A DNA stretch of 64,000 nucleotides from Streptomyces sp. NBC_00273 (GTDB taxonomy: Bacteria > Actinomycetota > Actinomycetes > Streptomycetales > Streptomycetaceae): NCBI RefSeq assembly GCF_036178145.1, contig NZ_CP108067.1, positions 9,563,001 through 9,627,000 on the forward strand. The letters are read 5' to 3'. The position numbers were made by a program, and so were the translations under genes. Positions 1 through 8,452 of the stretch are shown piece after piece. Each line of letters starts with the position of its first letter. Positions within the stretch are counted from its first letter, which is position 1. A model generated the notes under the pieces. The model saw only the letters and a program-made list of their open reading frames with translations. It was not told the DNA's origin and searched no databases.

Positions 1-500
1 CCGAACACCACGAAGTTCTCGGCCTCACACATAGGGCATGGAACCTCGAACTCCTCACCGCTGAGACCGTGCAGTTCCTCCCCCCACACCTCGACTCCCT
101 CGAAGGCCAGCTGGGCTTCCAGCAGTTCCACATAGCGATCTGGACTGCCGGTCAGCGACGGATGGCGCAGTGCCCGCTCCACCAGCTCGATCAGCTCAGC
201 GATCTCGGCAGCGTAGGCATCTTTTGGATCAGGCGTCCCGTGGGGCCGGTCGGTGCTGGCGACGATGGAAGCGGCCAAGAGCAAGGGCATGGTTCGGTCT
301 GTAGCCGTCAACTGGCGCGCCTTCTCGGCGAGCGCGGGCAGGGCGGCGTAGCTCGCGGGGTAGACCGTTCCTTGGTGGCACAGGCGGGACCAGAGCTCGT
401 TCCACGCGGGACCCTCCGGGTCGGGCCCGGCTGCCTTGAGGAGGCCGGGCACGTCTTCGGCGGTGCCGTAGGCATGGGTGAGCTGAGACCATTCCGTCAT
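1..500 (-). CDS. Hypothetical protein, C-terminus outside window
   Basis: The minus strand is open from an ATG at 498-500 to the window edge, so the gene is incomplete at its 3' end. The first residues read MTEWSQLTHAYGTAEDVPGL. The visible 166 residues are alanine/leucine-rich and probably helical (for example PASYAALPALAEKARQL), followed by a stretch with closely spaced cysteines (VPCPMCEAENFVVFG) that resembles half of a zinc ribbon. It resembles actinomycete hypothetical proteins of the HEAT-like type, but I assign no function. Codon third positions are strongly G/C, supporting this frame over the longer plus-strand frame that overlaps it. Confidence 0.7.
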   Translation of the reverse strand, partial: MTEWSQLTHAYGTAEDVPGLLKAAGPDPEGPAWNELWSRLCHQGTVYPASYAALPALAEKARQLTATDRTMPLLLAASIVASTDRPHGTPDPKDAYAAEIAELIELVERALRHPSLTGSPDRYVELLEAQLAFEGVEVWGEELHGLSGEEFEVPCPMCEAENFVVF

Positions 501-650
501 AGGGCTGATCAAAGCAGACGCTTCCAGCATCAAAGACTGCGCCCTGGTGTCGGGCGATACGAGAGAGTCAGTGGTCGGCGGCGTGGTGCGTGGCGGCTCT
601 GGGGATTCTCTGGATCTTCGTGCTGTGGTGAACGCCGTCCTGGACGTACA

Positions 651-1088
651 GTGACGCGCGGGGCCCCTGCGGTGAGGGCTGCGTGGGGCTACGCCCACTA
701 CCGCGACAGGATCGCCCGTGCCCCGCACAGTCCGCTAGACCTGGAGTCCTTGGCCTACCGTGCTGGCGGCGCCGCTGGCCGCATCGTGGCGATCGAGGCG
801 ATCTGGGACGGCGACACCGTCCACGACTGGTTCTTGAGACTGCTGGCCGTCACCGCCGAACCCGCGGAAGAGCATGTGCTGGCCACCATCTACGCGAGCA
901 CGGCCAAGCGGTACCTAGGCGAGGACGAGGACGGCAGCACACGTCATCCGGCGGGGATTGCCACTGAAAGGGCTGGTAGCGGTCTGGCCGCCCACCTTTC
1001 GGTTCCCTTCCATTTCGCGAGTCCGGACATGCCGGACGACGAGGCTCCGCGCTGGCAGCCGACCACCTTGAGCGAGCCCGGCCTTTAG
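651..1088 (+). CDS. Conserved-looking hypothetical protein
   Basis: A 145-residue protein from GTG 651 (another in-frame GTG is at 672). The readable core is WGYAHYRDRIARAPHSPLDL, then a region rich in acidic and aromatic residues (EAIWDGDTVHDWFLRLLAV), then ATIYASTAKRYLG. No signal peptide, membrane segment or catalytic motif is visible. Upstream in-frame codons back to 69 lie over the antisense of the neighbouring gene and are low-complexity Arg/Gly, so they are not included. The Leu/Trp-rich core suggests a folded cytosolic protein of unknown role. It converges with the recombinase gene at 1111, with only 22 bp between them. Confidence 0.55.
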   Translation: MTRGAPAVRAAWGYAHYRDRIARAPHSPLDLESLAYRAGGAAGRIVAIEAIWDGDTVHDWFLRLLAVTAEPAEEHVLATIYASTAKRYLGEDEDGSTRHPAGIATERAGSGLAAHLSVPFHFASPDMPDDEAPRWQPTTLSEPGL

Positions 1089-1110
1089 CGGTTATTCGGT
1101 CGGCTTCGGT

Positions 1111-1958
1111 TTACGGGCTCTCTCGGGTGGCGATGGCTGCGTCGTACGCGTCCAGGGTCCGGTAGAGGATGGAGCGGCCGACGTTGAGGTGCCGGGCGAT
1201 CGAGGTCACGGATTCCTTGCCGTCGCGGCGCCGTAGCGCGACGGCGAGCATGTCGCCGTCGACGACTGGCGGGCGGCCGCCGTGGTTGCCCTTCTCGGCG
1301 ACGGTATCCAGGCCGGTCAGGGTCCGTTCGTGGATGAACTCCCGCTCGACTTCCGTCATCGCGGCGAACACCACGAAGAGGATCTTGCCCGCGCCCTGCG
1401 GGTCGTACATCCCGGCGAGCGGGCCGCTGAGGATCTCCAGGCGGTGGTCGCGTTCGGCGAGGTCCTGCGACGAGGTGATGAGCTCGACCATGTTGCGGCC
1501 CAGGCGGTCGAGCATGGTGACGGTGAGGGTGTCGGCCGGGCGGAGGTCGGCGAGGGCGGTGTTGTACTCGGGGCGGATCTTCTCCCGGGTGCCGACCTTC
1601 TCGACGTAGATGCGCATGCAGCGGGCCCTTTTCAGGAGGCGGACCTGTCCGGCGAGGTCTTGGCCCTTGCTGGAGACGCGGGCGTAGCCGATGCGGTCGC
1701 CGGCCCGCGCGAGGAGTTCGGGGTCGAGGTCGGGTTCGGGGCCGGGCTGCCAGGTGCGGCCGGGCCCGCGTGCGGCGGGGATACGGATCGCGGGCCCGAC
1801 TTCAGCGCGGGGGTCTTGCCGTAGCGGCCGGTGCGGTAGTCGACGGCGACGACGCCGGAGTGCGCCCGGCACACCGACCCGGGCGGCGCCCCGCACCGCG
1901 GGAACGGCTCTCGCTCGATCAGCTCGGCGCGGGCGATCTCGTCCAGGCCGCTGTCCAC
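1111..1958 (-). pseudogene. Serine recombinase (resolvase/invertase) with N-terminal Cys motif, frameshifted
   Basis: The C-terminal part encodes a resolvase/invertase-type catalytic domain: RIGYARVSSKGQDLAGQ with the nucleophilic Ser, then LTVTMLDRLGRN, FAAMTEVEREFIHERT, then a HTH tail after KGNHGGRPP (SVTSIARHLNVGRSILYR). The N-terminal part, from GTG 1958 behind a good GGGAGGGGG ribosome site, lies in another frame: DEIARAELIEREPFPRCG with a Cys-containing CGAPPGSVCRAH motif and YRTGRYGKTPALK. Related Streptomyces recombinases join these two modules in one chain, so one base has probably been lost near 1805, right after PALK. Either the gene is broken or the sequence has an error there. 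Expected role: site-specific DNA inversion or resolution. Confidence 0.75.
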
Positions 1959-2288
1959 GTGTTCCCCCTCCCGCCCGTCCGCTCGATGCGGACCGTCCCG
2001 CATACCCGTCCCGCTTCTCCAACGTGCCCGCGGGTTCCGGGACGCCTCCGCCGACTCCGGTGCCGCGAACGGAGGCCGTCCCGGAATCGACCGATCCCGG
2101 GACGCACGGGCAAACGATGGCCGTACAGATCTGCGCCCGCACACTGAGCCGATCAGTCAGCCAGTGTTAGCGCTGAGGTTGGCCACAGGGTAGCGACAAC
2201 CGGACTTTCTGTGACGGCTCTTGGAGGCCGAGGTGCTGCTGCCCAGCCCGCGTCGCCCTGGGTGGCTGATCCTGCCAATCGTGTGATC

Positions 2289-3248
2289 ATGGACGCGTCG
2301 CATTCCTTCGCCCGCGAGGTGATCTTTTTGACGAAGGTGGCACTGCGTTCCTACGCACTGTTGCCTCGGCAGTACGACGAACGGAAGGTGCTGGCCTCCA
2401 CGATCGATCCGTGGGGCCGTGCTCTCTGGCTGATCTGCCCTGACGCCCGTTTCCCCTCCAGGTGGGCCGGCCGGGATGTTCCGGCGCCCGCGCATCTGCC
2501 CTTCGACGCCCTTGTCGTGATCAGCGACCAGGGTGCGGTCCGGGAGCAACCCCTACACGGAGTGGCTGTGGACCCGCATGCCTTCGACGCCCTCCCGGGT
2601 GGCGGTTTCGTCGTCTCCGGCAGAGGAGGGCCGAACGCACGATCCGGCCAGATCTTCGGCCCCGACGGCCGCTCTCGGCGCCGGTTCCCACTGGGCACGC
2701 ACCTCAAGCACCTGGTCGCGGACCGCCGGTCCGGCTTCTGGACCGGGTACGCCGACGAAGGGATTTACAGCGATGACCGCGTCAGCGCAGGAGGGCTAGT
2801 CCGCTGGGACGGCAGGGGCAACCACGTATGGGCCCTGCGTCCCCCGGCGCCTTACCACCATGTGGCGGAGATCAGCGCCATCAACCTCTCCGACTCCACG
2901 GTCCACGCCACGTACTGGCCAGGTGCACCGCTCGTCGAAACAGGACCCAGCGGGGTACTCCGTATCCGCCCCATCCCGGTCTCGGACCCGTTCGGCCTCG
3001 CGATCCGCAGTGACCGGCTGCTTCTGCTCGGAGGGAGCGAGCGGGGCATCGACACCGCTACCCGGGTGGATGTCGTCCACCACCTCCGACTGACGGACGA
3101 CGGAGCCGTCGTCACCGGCCGCGAGAACCTCGTCTTCCCGAACGGCGACCCAGTCAGACGCTACGCCCGTCCCGTCTCTCGGGGCCCGCACATCTTCCTG
3201 CGCACTCTCCGCACGCTGCGGCAGTGGTGGGTACTCACCTCGCCATGA
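2289..3248 (+). CDS. Hypothetical protein, possibly beta-propeller-like
   Basis: About 319 residues. The start is uncertain: GTG 2211 is in frame upstream, ATG 2289 is used here, and no convincing ribosome site marks either. Glycine/aspartate turns recur through the chain (LPGGGFVVSGRGG, RRSGFWTGYADEGIYS, GGLVRWDGRGNHVWAL, SDRLLLLGG), the spacing expected of propeller blades, but no family motif is firm. There is no signal peptide or membrane segment. The end is odd: the frame stops at WWVLTSP, and another frame immediately after it reads TLGPYGVVATWRHDG before TGA 3311. A one-base deletion near 3240 may therefore have shortened the C-terminus. Function not recognised. Confidence 0.5.
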   Translation: MDASHSFAREVIFLTKVALRSYALLPRQYDERKVLASTIDPWGRALWLICPDARFPSRWAGRDVPAPAHLPFDALVVISDQGAVREQPLHGVAVDPHAFDALPGGGFVVSGRGGPNARSGQIFGPDGRSRRRFPLGTHLKHLVADRRSGFWTGYADEGIYSDDRVSAGGLVRWDGRGNHVWALRPPAPYHHVAEISAINLSDSTVHATYWPGAPLVETGPSGVLRIRPIPVSDPFGLAIRSDRLLLLGGSERGIDTATRVDVVHHLRLTDDGAVVTGRENLVFPNGDPVRRYARPVSRGPHIFLRTLRTLRQWWVLTSP

Positions 3249-3313
3249 CCCTCGGCCCGTACGGGGTGGTGGCGACCTGGCGCCACGACGGAGCTCCGCT
3301 GCAGTTGGCCTGA

Positions 3314-3640
3314 CCCCGCCGTGATCAGCGTGGACAGGCCAGGAGTGACTGCCCACCGCTCGTCGCCGCCCACCTCGCCTACCACCGCAGCCAGGGCGCC
3401 ACCGACAAGGACCCTCTCTTCATCCACGACAAGGCCCCGGGCAACAAGAGCCCGGAACTCCGCCTGCGCGAAGCCGTCATGCGCACCTGCCACCGCATTC
3501 ACTTCAACCCGGCCTGGCTCCACCGCTCCCACTACCGCCACGGCGACGAGACCGCCCACGACGCCGCGGCCGCCGGACGGATGCACTACCGGGGCCTGGA
3601 CCTCATCCCCCTCAGTGACGACGTGCGGGACCGCCTGTGA
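3314..3640 (+). pseudogene. Truncated hypothetical protein (5' end missing)
   Basis: This frame carries no plausible start after the TGA at 3311-3313 but reads as real protein: LVAAHLAYHRSQGATDKDPL, then IHDKAPGNKSPELRLREAV and LHRSHYRHGDETAHDAAAAG. It ends at TGA 3638-3640, which overlaps the GTG of the next gene (GTGA), an arrangement typical of translational coupling. The 5' part seems to have been lost. I do not recognise the family. Confidence 0.5.
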
Positions 3641-3891
3641 CCGCGCCCTACTCCGGCCGCCCCATTCGCCGCGAGGGCCCGCAGCGGCGCCGCGACTCCG
3701 TGCAGAAGTCGTACGTCATCAAGCGGCGCCTCCTGGCCGCCGGGATGACCGGCTGGCAGCTCGCCGACCTCCTCGGCGTCCACGAGCACCAGATCGACCT
3801 CGAAGAACTCCCCGACCTGCCCGTCCGCGTCCTGCTCGAACTCGCCCGCCGCCTCGACATGCCCCCGGCGACCCCGGACGGCGCGGGCTGA
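3637..3891 (+). CDS. Small HTH-like protein coupled to upstream fragment
   Basis: An 84-residue basic protein starting at GTG 3637, overlapping the upstream stop by four bases. The N-terminus is Arg-rich (RPIRREGPQRRRDS). The rest resembles a small helix-turn-helix: VIKRRLLAAGMTGWQLADLL followed by GVHEHQIDLEELPDLPVRVL and LARRLDMPP, close to the layout of Xre-type folds though short. It probably acted with the product of the upstream, now truncated, gene. It ends 18 bp before the IS481 element, so the insertion leaves the coding sequence intact. DNA binding is an inference from the helix pattern only. Confidence 0.5.
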   Translation: MTAPYSGRPIRREGPQRRRDSVQKSYVIKRRLLAAGMTGWQLADLLGVHEHQIDLEELPDLPVRVLLELARRLDMPPATPDGAG

Positions 3892-3909
3892 TCCGGCAAA
3901 AGAGACGGC

Positions 3910-4970
3910 CTAGGTGTATTGATCACGAGCGTTGTTGACACTCGGCAGGTCTTGAACATGGCGAAGACCTCCGGTGTGGTGGGAGCTGTCTAGGAACTCA
4001 CCGCACGGAGGTCTTCGTGTCCCACCGTAATGCTCGGCTGACCGTCTTCGGTAGGCGCCTGCTGGTCGAACGAGTCGTCTCTGGCCGCCCGGTCGCCCAC
4101 GTGGCCGCCGAGATGGGCATATCGCGGGCCACCGCCCACAAATGGATGCGCCGGTGGCGGACGGAAGGCGAGGCCGGACTGCACGACCGCTCCAGCCGGC
4201 CACGCACGACACCGCACCGGACTTCGGCCGCCATCGAGGCGAGGGTCTGTGACCTGCGCCGGACCCGCAAACTGGGGCCCGCCCGCATCGGCCCGGTCCT
4301 GGGACTGCCCGCCTCGACCGTCCACCGCATTCTGACCCGGCATGGTCTGCACCGCCTGGCCTGGATCGACCGCCCGACCGGCACCCCGATCCGCCGCTAC
4401 GAACGCGAGCGACCCGGCGAACTCATCCACGTCGACGTCAAGAAACTCGGCCGGATCCCCGACGGCGGCGGCCACCGCTTCCTGGGCCGCAACGTCGGCA
4501 GGCCAGTGCGGGGAATGGGTTTCGACTACGTCCACTCCGCGGTCGACGACCACTCCCGCCTGGCCTACAGCGAGATCCACCCGGACGAGAAAGTCGCGAC
4601 GTGCGCAGGCTTCCTCACACGCGCCGCCGCGTTCTTCCACACCCAGGGCATCACCCGCATCGAACGCGTTCTCACCGACAACGCGTGGGCCTACCGCAAA
4701 GGCCTGGCCTGGAAGGCCGTCCTGGCCGACCTCGGCGCTGCCGGAAGGCTCACCCGTGCCTACCGGCCTCAGACCAACGGCAAGGTCGAACGTTTCAACC
4801 GCACCCTCCTCGACGAGTGGGCCTACCTACGGCCCTACACCTCGAACGACGAGCGGACCGCGGCCCTGGCAGACTTCCTCCACACCTACAACCATCACCG
4901 CTGCCACACCGCACTCGACGGCAAGCCACCCATCAGCCGCGTGAACAACCCTGCGGGTCAATACACCTAG
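3910..4970. mobile_element. IS481-type insertion sequence with CTAG target duplication
   Basis: A 1.06-kb element bounded by inverted ends that both read CTAGGTGTATTGA from the outside (3910-3922 and 4958-4970). The palindromic CTAG at each edge is best read as a 4-bp target duplication, leaving GTGTATTGA as the terminal repeat. A single transposase gene fills the interior and its own TAG stop lies in the right end. The element has landed on the stop codon of the AraC gene at 4967, and because CTAG was duplicated the AraC stop is preserved. Confidence 0.85.
4017..4970 (+). CDS. IS481-family transposase
   Basis: A 317-residue DDE transposase. Residues ~1-60 form a helix-turn-helix (RPVAHVAAEMGISRATAHKW) followed by a second DNA-binding segment (IGPVLGLPASTVHRIL). 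The rve-type catalytic core contains the three acidic residues in HVDVKKLG (~140), VLTDNAWAYRKG (~220) and TNGKVERFNRTLLDEW (~258). The terminal NHHRCHTALDGKPPISRV is characteristic of the IS481 group. Length is normal and no frameshift is seen, so the copy is probably active. The stop TAG is supplied by the CTAG at the right end of the element. Confidence 0.92.
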   Translation: MSHRNARLTVFGRRLLVERVVSGRPVAHVAAEMGISRATAHKWMRRWRTEGEAGLHDRSSRPRTTPHRTSAAIEARVCDLRRTRKLGPARIGPVLGLPASTVHRILTRHGLHRLAWIDRPTGTPIRRYERERPGELIHVDVKKLGRIPDGGGHRFLGRNVGRPVRGMGFDYVHSAVDDHSRLAYSEIHPDEKVATCAGFLTRAAAFFHTQGITRIERVLTDNAWAYRKGLAWKAVLADLGAAGRLTRAYRPQTNGKVERFNRTLLDEWAYLRPYTSNDERTAALADFLHTYNHHRCHTALDGKPPISRVNNPAGQYT

Positions 4971-5965
4971 GAGGCGTCCGCCCCGGCCAGGTCTTCCGCC
5001 CGGGCCTGCCCGCGGAAGGCCGCGGGCGGCAGGCCGTAGGCCTCGCGGAATGCCCGGCTGAACGCGGACGCGTGCCGGAAGCCCCGCCGGGCGCCGATGA
5101 CGTGCACGGGCACCTCCTGGTGCAGCGGGTCCGCCAGGTCCTGGCGTGCCCGCGCGAGCCGCTGGCCCTGAAGGAAGACCGCGACTGTCGTCCCGTTCCC
5201 CTCCTGCTGGAACACCCGGTGGAGATAGCTGACGGAGATGTGGTGGGCGGCGGCGATCGCGGGGACGTCCAGCAGCGGATCGTCGGCGTTGTCCCGGATG
5301 AAGGCCATCACGCGGAGCGCCAGGGCGCGCCGGTGCGTCTCCGGGGTCAAGGACCGGTCCGCTTCGAGGACGCCGGCGAAGAGCGAGGCGACGAGATCGG
5401 CTAGTACGCCGCTCAGGCGCGGGCCCTCGGCCGGCCTGTAGGACCGGCTGTCCTTGGTCACCTGGTCGAGGAAGGTGGCCAACAGGGCACCCATTCCCTC
5501 CCGGGCCGAGATGCGCTTGCCGATGACCCGGCCGGCGGTGTGCGGGGGCAGCGGCAGCAGCGCCTTGGGTACCTCGACCCCGATGATCTCGACGGAATGC
5601 GGGCCGGAACTGATCTCGAACGGCCGTGACGTGTCACTGGTGTGGATGTCGAACACACCGTGCACCACGGTGTCCTTGCCCAGGGTGACCGCTCCCGCCC
5701 CGCGCTTGATCAGCGAGAGGTGGAACGCCTCGGGGTCCGACCTCGCTATCAGCTTCGGTGTGCGCTTGAAGGTCAGGGGACGGCATTCCATCGGATAGAC
5801 CGTGATCCCGCCGAGCGAGATGACGCGCTGGTTCACCCAGAAGTCGGCGGCGTGCTCACTGCGCATCTCCATGGGCGCATGCGTCTCCGACATCAGGGCC
5901 CGCCAGCTCTCGAAACGGTCGGCGGGCGCTAGTTCCGCGCTGCGGAACGTTCTCTCGGGCAGCAT
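4967..5965 (-). CDS. AraC-family transcriptional regulator
   Basis: A 332-residue regulator from ATG 5965 (MLPERTFRSAELAPADRFES); the longer frame upstream is low-complexity. The N-terminal ~200 residues form a beta-rich sensing domain of the AraC-binding-like type (RSDPEAFHLSLIKRGAGAVT, GVFDIHTSDTSRPFEI). The last ~100 residues carry the two AraC helix-turn-helices, with LLDVPAIAAAHHISVSYLHR and the conserved GFRHASAFSRAFREAYGLPP. The effector is unknown and no obvious target gene is adjacent: the upstream side is a degraded stretch. The stop codon TAG lies in the CTAG duplicated by the IS481 element, so the insertion just spares the reading frame. Confidence 0.88.
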   Translation of the reverse strand: MLPERTFRSAELAPADRFESWRALMSETHAPMEMRSEHAADFWVNQRVISLGGITVYPMECRPLTFKRTPKLIARSDPEAFHLSLIKRGAGAVTLGKDTVVHGVFDIHTSDTSRPFEISSGPHSVEIIGVEVPKALLPLPPHTAGRVIGKRISAREGMGALLATFLDQVTKDSRSYRPAEGPRLSGVLADLVASLFAGVLEADRSLTPETHRRALALRVMAFIRDNADDPLLDVPAIAAAHHISVSYLHRVFQQEGNGTTVAVFLQGQRLARARQDLADPLHQEVPVHVIGARRGFRHASAFSRAFREAYGLPPAAFRGQARAEDLAGADAS

Positions 5966-6479
5966 GATCACGGGTTTACACCGGCCGTGGCGGCCCGCGC
6001 AACAAGAGCCGGGGCCCGGGGCGCGGGCGGCGGGGCGACTCTCCGTCAAGACACTGTGCACGCCAGGCCAATGCGCGGTGCTCCGGGGCTTGGCAGAGTG
6101 GGCGCCGGACGGTCAGTGAGGGGATGGGAAACCGGAGTTCCCGCCGACGACCGGGGGCCTCTCGCGGGCCCGGTACTGAGCTGACGCCGCCCGAGGACGG
6201 GGGTTTCGGGCGGCGTGATCTCAGTGCCGGAACCAGGCAGTCTAGATCCAGCCCGGCTCCGGCCCCTTGCCCCCCGACCACGGCTCCAGGTGAACCCGGC
6301 GGAACGACCTGCGGGCTGTCGGCGCCGGCGCTTCACTGCCTGCGTGACCCACGCCCACGAGGACCTGGAGCTTGCCGCCGGCGCACTGTCCGCCATCGAC
6401 GCGGGCGCGCAGACCGAAGGGGTCCGAGTGCTCGTCCGCATCGCCCGCCAGGACACCGCCCAGCGGCGCCAGGATCCTC
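5966..6479. other. Non-coding or degraded stretch upstream of the AraC gene
   Basis: About 500 bp with no frame I trust. It contains the large hairpin at 6172-6228, and short segments on both strands read as protein-like but never continue in one frame. It probably holds the AraC promoter plus the decayed 3' end of the antiporter remnant. Confidence 0.5.
6172..6228. repeat. Long hairpin, 22-nt arms
   Basis: Arms at 6172-6193 and 6207-6228 pair at 19 of 22 positions around a 13-nt G-rich loop; the inner stem includes GACGCCGCCCG against CGGGCGGCGTG. There is no trailing T-run in either direction, so a classical intrinsic terminator is uncertain. It lies between the divergent AraC gene and the antiporter remnant. 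Confidence 0.6.
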
Positions 6480-6611
6480 AACTACGACCGGCCCGATCAG
6501 GACCCCGCAATCGGCGAACACCGTCGCGGCGGACACCGGCGACCCGGCCAGCTTCCGTGACCCGAGCGCGTATACGGACACGACGCCAGCCACCGCTGCG
6601 CCCGCTCTGAG
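6480..6611 (-). pseudogene. Remnant of a cation:proton antiporter N-terminus
   Basis: A short minus-strand stretch reads VAGVVSVYALGSRKLAGSPV then SAATVFADCGVLIGPVVVED, which closely matches the first membrane helix and re-entrant segment of CPA1/CPA2-type Na+/H+ antiporters (pattern ALxSRRLxxTPVxxPMxFVxxGxLxGP). No start codon is attached and the frame turns into low-complexity residues directly afterwards. Only about 44 residues of a ~400-residue transporter survive. Confidence 0.45.
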
Positions 6612-6622
6612 CCTGCCGGGCT

Positions 6623-7036
6623 TCAGCGGGAATCGTCGACGCGCTCGAGCAGGTCCAACAGGGCGGAGCGGTCGGCTGCGGACAGGTTCGCGTAGCAGGA
6701 GGCGAGGACCTCGTCGGCGATCCGGTGCCCCGCGCTCAAGACCTCTTCGCCGGAGGGGGTGAGGTAGTGCTCGATGCGCCGGCCGGTGCCGGGCCTGCGT
6801 TCGATCAGGCCGAGGGCCGCCAGCCGGCCTGCGAGGGTTCCGAAGGCCTGCTCGCTCTGGAACGTCGCCGGGGCCAGGGTGCGGGCCGCGGCGCCGGGCG
6901 CGCGACTGATCGCACGGAGGGCGTCCCACTGGGCCAGTGTCGTGCCGACGGCGGCCAGGCGGCTGTCCAGTGCGCGGTGCTGCCTGTACTGGGCCTGCTT
7001 CACCGCTCTTCCGAGGAGCTGCAGTTCATTGGGCAT
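6623..7036 (-). CDS. MarR-family transcriptional regulator
   Basis: A 137-residue winged-helix regulator from ATG 7036 (MPNELQLLGRAVKQAQYRQH). The winged helix-turn-helix spans ~45-100 (TLAQWDALRAISRAPGAAAR, FQSEQAFGTLAGRLAALGLI) with the wing at RRPGTGRRIEHYLTPSGEEV. Length is normal for the family. It is divergent from the alpha/beta hydrolase at 7098, and the 61-bp gap contains a near-palindrome (7057-7084), so it most likely represses itself and the hydrolase and is relieved by a small hydrophobic ligand, possibly the hydrolase substrate. The ligand is not deducible. Confidence 0.87.
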   Translation of the reverse strand: MPNELQLLGRAVKQAQYRQHRALDSRLAAVGTTLAQWDALRAISRAPGAAARTLAPATFQSEQAFGTLAGRLAALGLIERRPGTGRRIEHYLTPSGEEVLSAGHRIADEVLASCYANLSAADRSALLDLLERVDDSR

Positions 7037-7056
7037 GCGTCCAGCCTAGAGCACGA

Positions 7057-7084
7057 CTAAGCTTGTTTATATCAACATGTTTAG
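7057..7084. promoter_or_regulatory. Probable MarR operator between divergent genes
   Basis: A 28-bp imperfect palindrome whose 14-nt half-sites are CTAAGCTTGTTTAT and, on the other strand, CTAAACATGTTGAT (11 of 14 matching). It is strikingly AT-rich against its surroundings and sits between the MarR start (7036) and the hydrolase start (7098), the expected place for a shared MarR-type operator. Confidence 0.6.
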
Positions 7085-7097
7085 TTACGGTCGGGGC

Positions 7098-7907
7098 ATG
7101 CCTACGAACAAGAGCGTCGCCCTGTATCAGGACCTGTCCCTCACACTGACCGAAGCCGGTTCCGGCAGGCCGTGCCTGGTCCTGCACGGCGGCGGAGGCC
7201 CGGCCACCGTCGCCGGGCTCGCGTCCCACCTCGCCGGGACCGTGCACGCCGTCACGCCGGTTCACCCGGGATGGGACGGGACCCACCGCCCGGACTGGCT
7301 CACCGGCATCGATGACCTCGCCCTCGTCTACCTCCACCTCCTCCACGACCGCGGGCTGCGCGACGTCCTCCTCGTCGGCTCGTCGATCGGCGGCTGGATC
7401 GCCGCGGAGATGGCCGTACGGGATACCGGCGGAGCCGTCACCGGGCTCGTCCTGATCGATCCTGTCGGGGTCCACGTCGAGGCCGAGCCCATCAGGGACT
7501 TCTTCGCGCTCGATCCCCGGGGTGTGGCCGAGTACGCCTGGCACGACTCGGCGCGCTTCCACCGTGATCCGGCTGAGCTCACCGCCGATCAACTGGCCGT
7601 ACAGCGGGACAACATGGCCACGCTGCGCGTCCTGGTGGGGGAGCCCTCCATGTACGACCCGAAGCTGCTCCGCCGGCTGGGGCGCGTAGATGTTCCCGCT
7701 CTGCTGCTGTGGGGTGAGAGCGACCGCATCGTCACTCCCGCGTACGGCGCCGCATACGCCGAAGCCTTCGCTGACGGCAGGCTCCAGGTCATCCCCGAGG
7801 CCGGGCACCTGCCGCAACTGGAGCAGCCGGGGGCTACCTTCGCCGCGATCGACGGCTACCTGTGTGACGCGATCACGACCCCTGCCGCGGCGCGGCAGGC
7901 CCCGTAG
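7098..7907 (+). CDS. Alpha/beta-fold hydrolase
   Basis: A 269-residue single-domain alpha/beta hydrolase from ATG 7098 (an upstream in-frame ATG at 7077 lies inside the operator). The oxyanion segment is VLHGGGGPATVAG, the nucleophile elbow is VGSSIGGW (Ser in GSSIG), the acid is in LLWGESDRIVTP, and the histidine is in EAGHLPQLEQP, so the triad looks intact. There is no signal peptide, so it is cytosolic. The substrate is unknown; the fold includes esterases, lactonases and C-C bond hydrolases. Divergence from a MarR gene with a shared operator suggests inducible detoxification or catabolism of a small ester or lactone. Confidence 0.85.
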   Translation: MPTNKSVALYQDLSLTLTEAGSGRPCLVLHGGGGPATVAGLASHLAGTVHAVTPVHPGWDGTHRPDWLTGIDDLALVYLHLLHDRGLRDVLLVGSSIGGWIAAEMAVRDTGGAVTGLVLIDPVGVHVEAEPIRDFFALDPRGVAEYAWHDSARFHRDPAELTADQLAVQRDNMATLRVLVGEPSMYDPKLLRRLGRVDVPALLLWGESDRIVTPAYGAAYAEAFADGRLQVIPEAGHLPQLEQPGATFAAIDGYLCDAITTPAAARQAP

Positions 7908-8452
7908 GCTCCAGCGGAACAGTCAGGGAAGTCTCCTACGACACGGGCGGCAGCGACCGCTGGATCCGGCATGTGGGCGATCTGCAGTTCCTCGGGGCCT
8001 GGCTGCAGCACCCAGACTTCCGCCTCGTCAAGTAAGCACCTCGCCTACCGCGACCGACGCGCACACCTGCAGAACCTGTTCTTGGCAGTGCGACGGGCCG
8101 CACGGCAGGGCTAGGCAGCCCTAGGGCAGCTGGGAGCTTCCAGCGAAGAACAACGCTAGGAAGTTGATCCGGGTGTTGGCGGGCTGTCGCTCGCGACAGG
8201 CAGCGCTCCGGAGCGCATCTCAACGACGACCCTGAACATTACGCGCGTGTTGACCTGGTCGGATCTGAAGCGTTCCTGCACGCTCACGCGATACGGCAAC
8301 GGTTCCTGGTCGAGGTGGCGCGCTTGATCGCCGTTCCATAGGGTCGGACGCTGAGCCGGCACAACCGGACCCCGAGCGATACCGGCAGATGCACGACGAA
8401 CCCGGCGCGCGTGAGCACCGCTTGGGGCAGTTCAGTGCCAAGCGGGTCCTGG
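7908..8452 (+). other. Degraded intergenic stretch with short protein-like remnants
   Basis: About 545 bp without a complete gene. Plus-strand fragments read as former coding DNA: SYDTGGSDRWIRHVGDLQFL ending at 8036, AYRDRRAHLQNLFLAVRRAA ending near 8114, and DLVGSEAFLHAHAIRQRFLV ending at 8341. None has a start or continues past ~40 residues. They look like ends of deleted genes; I cannot name the families. Confidence 0.4.

Noticed and set aside
69..650. Long plus-strand open frame ahead of the gene at 651
   Set aside because: It is the antisense of the convincing minus-strand gene 1-500 and has Arg/Gly-rich low complexity; only the part from GTG 651 is kept.
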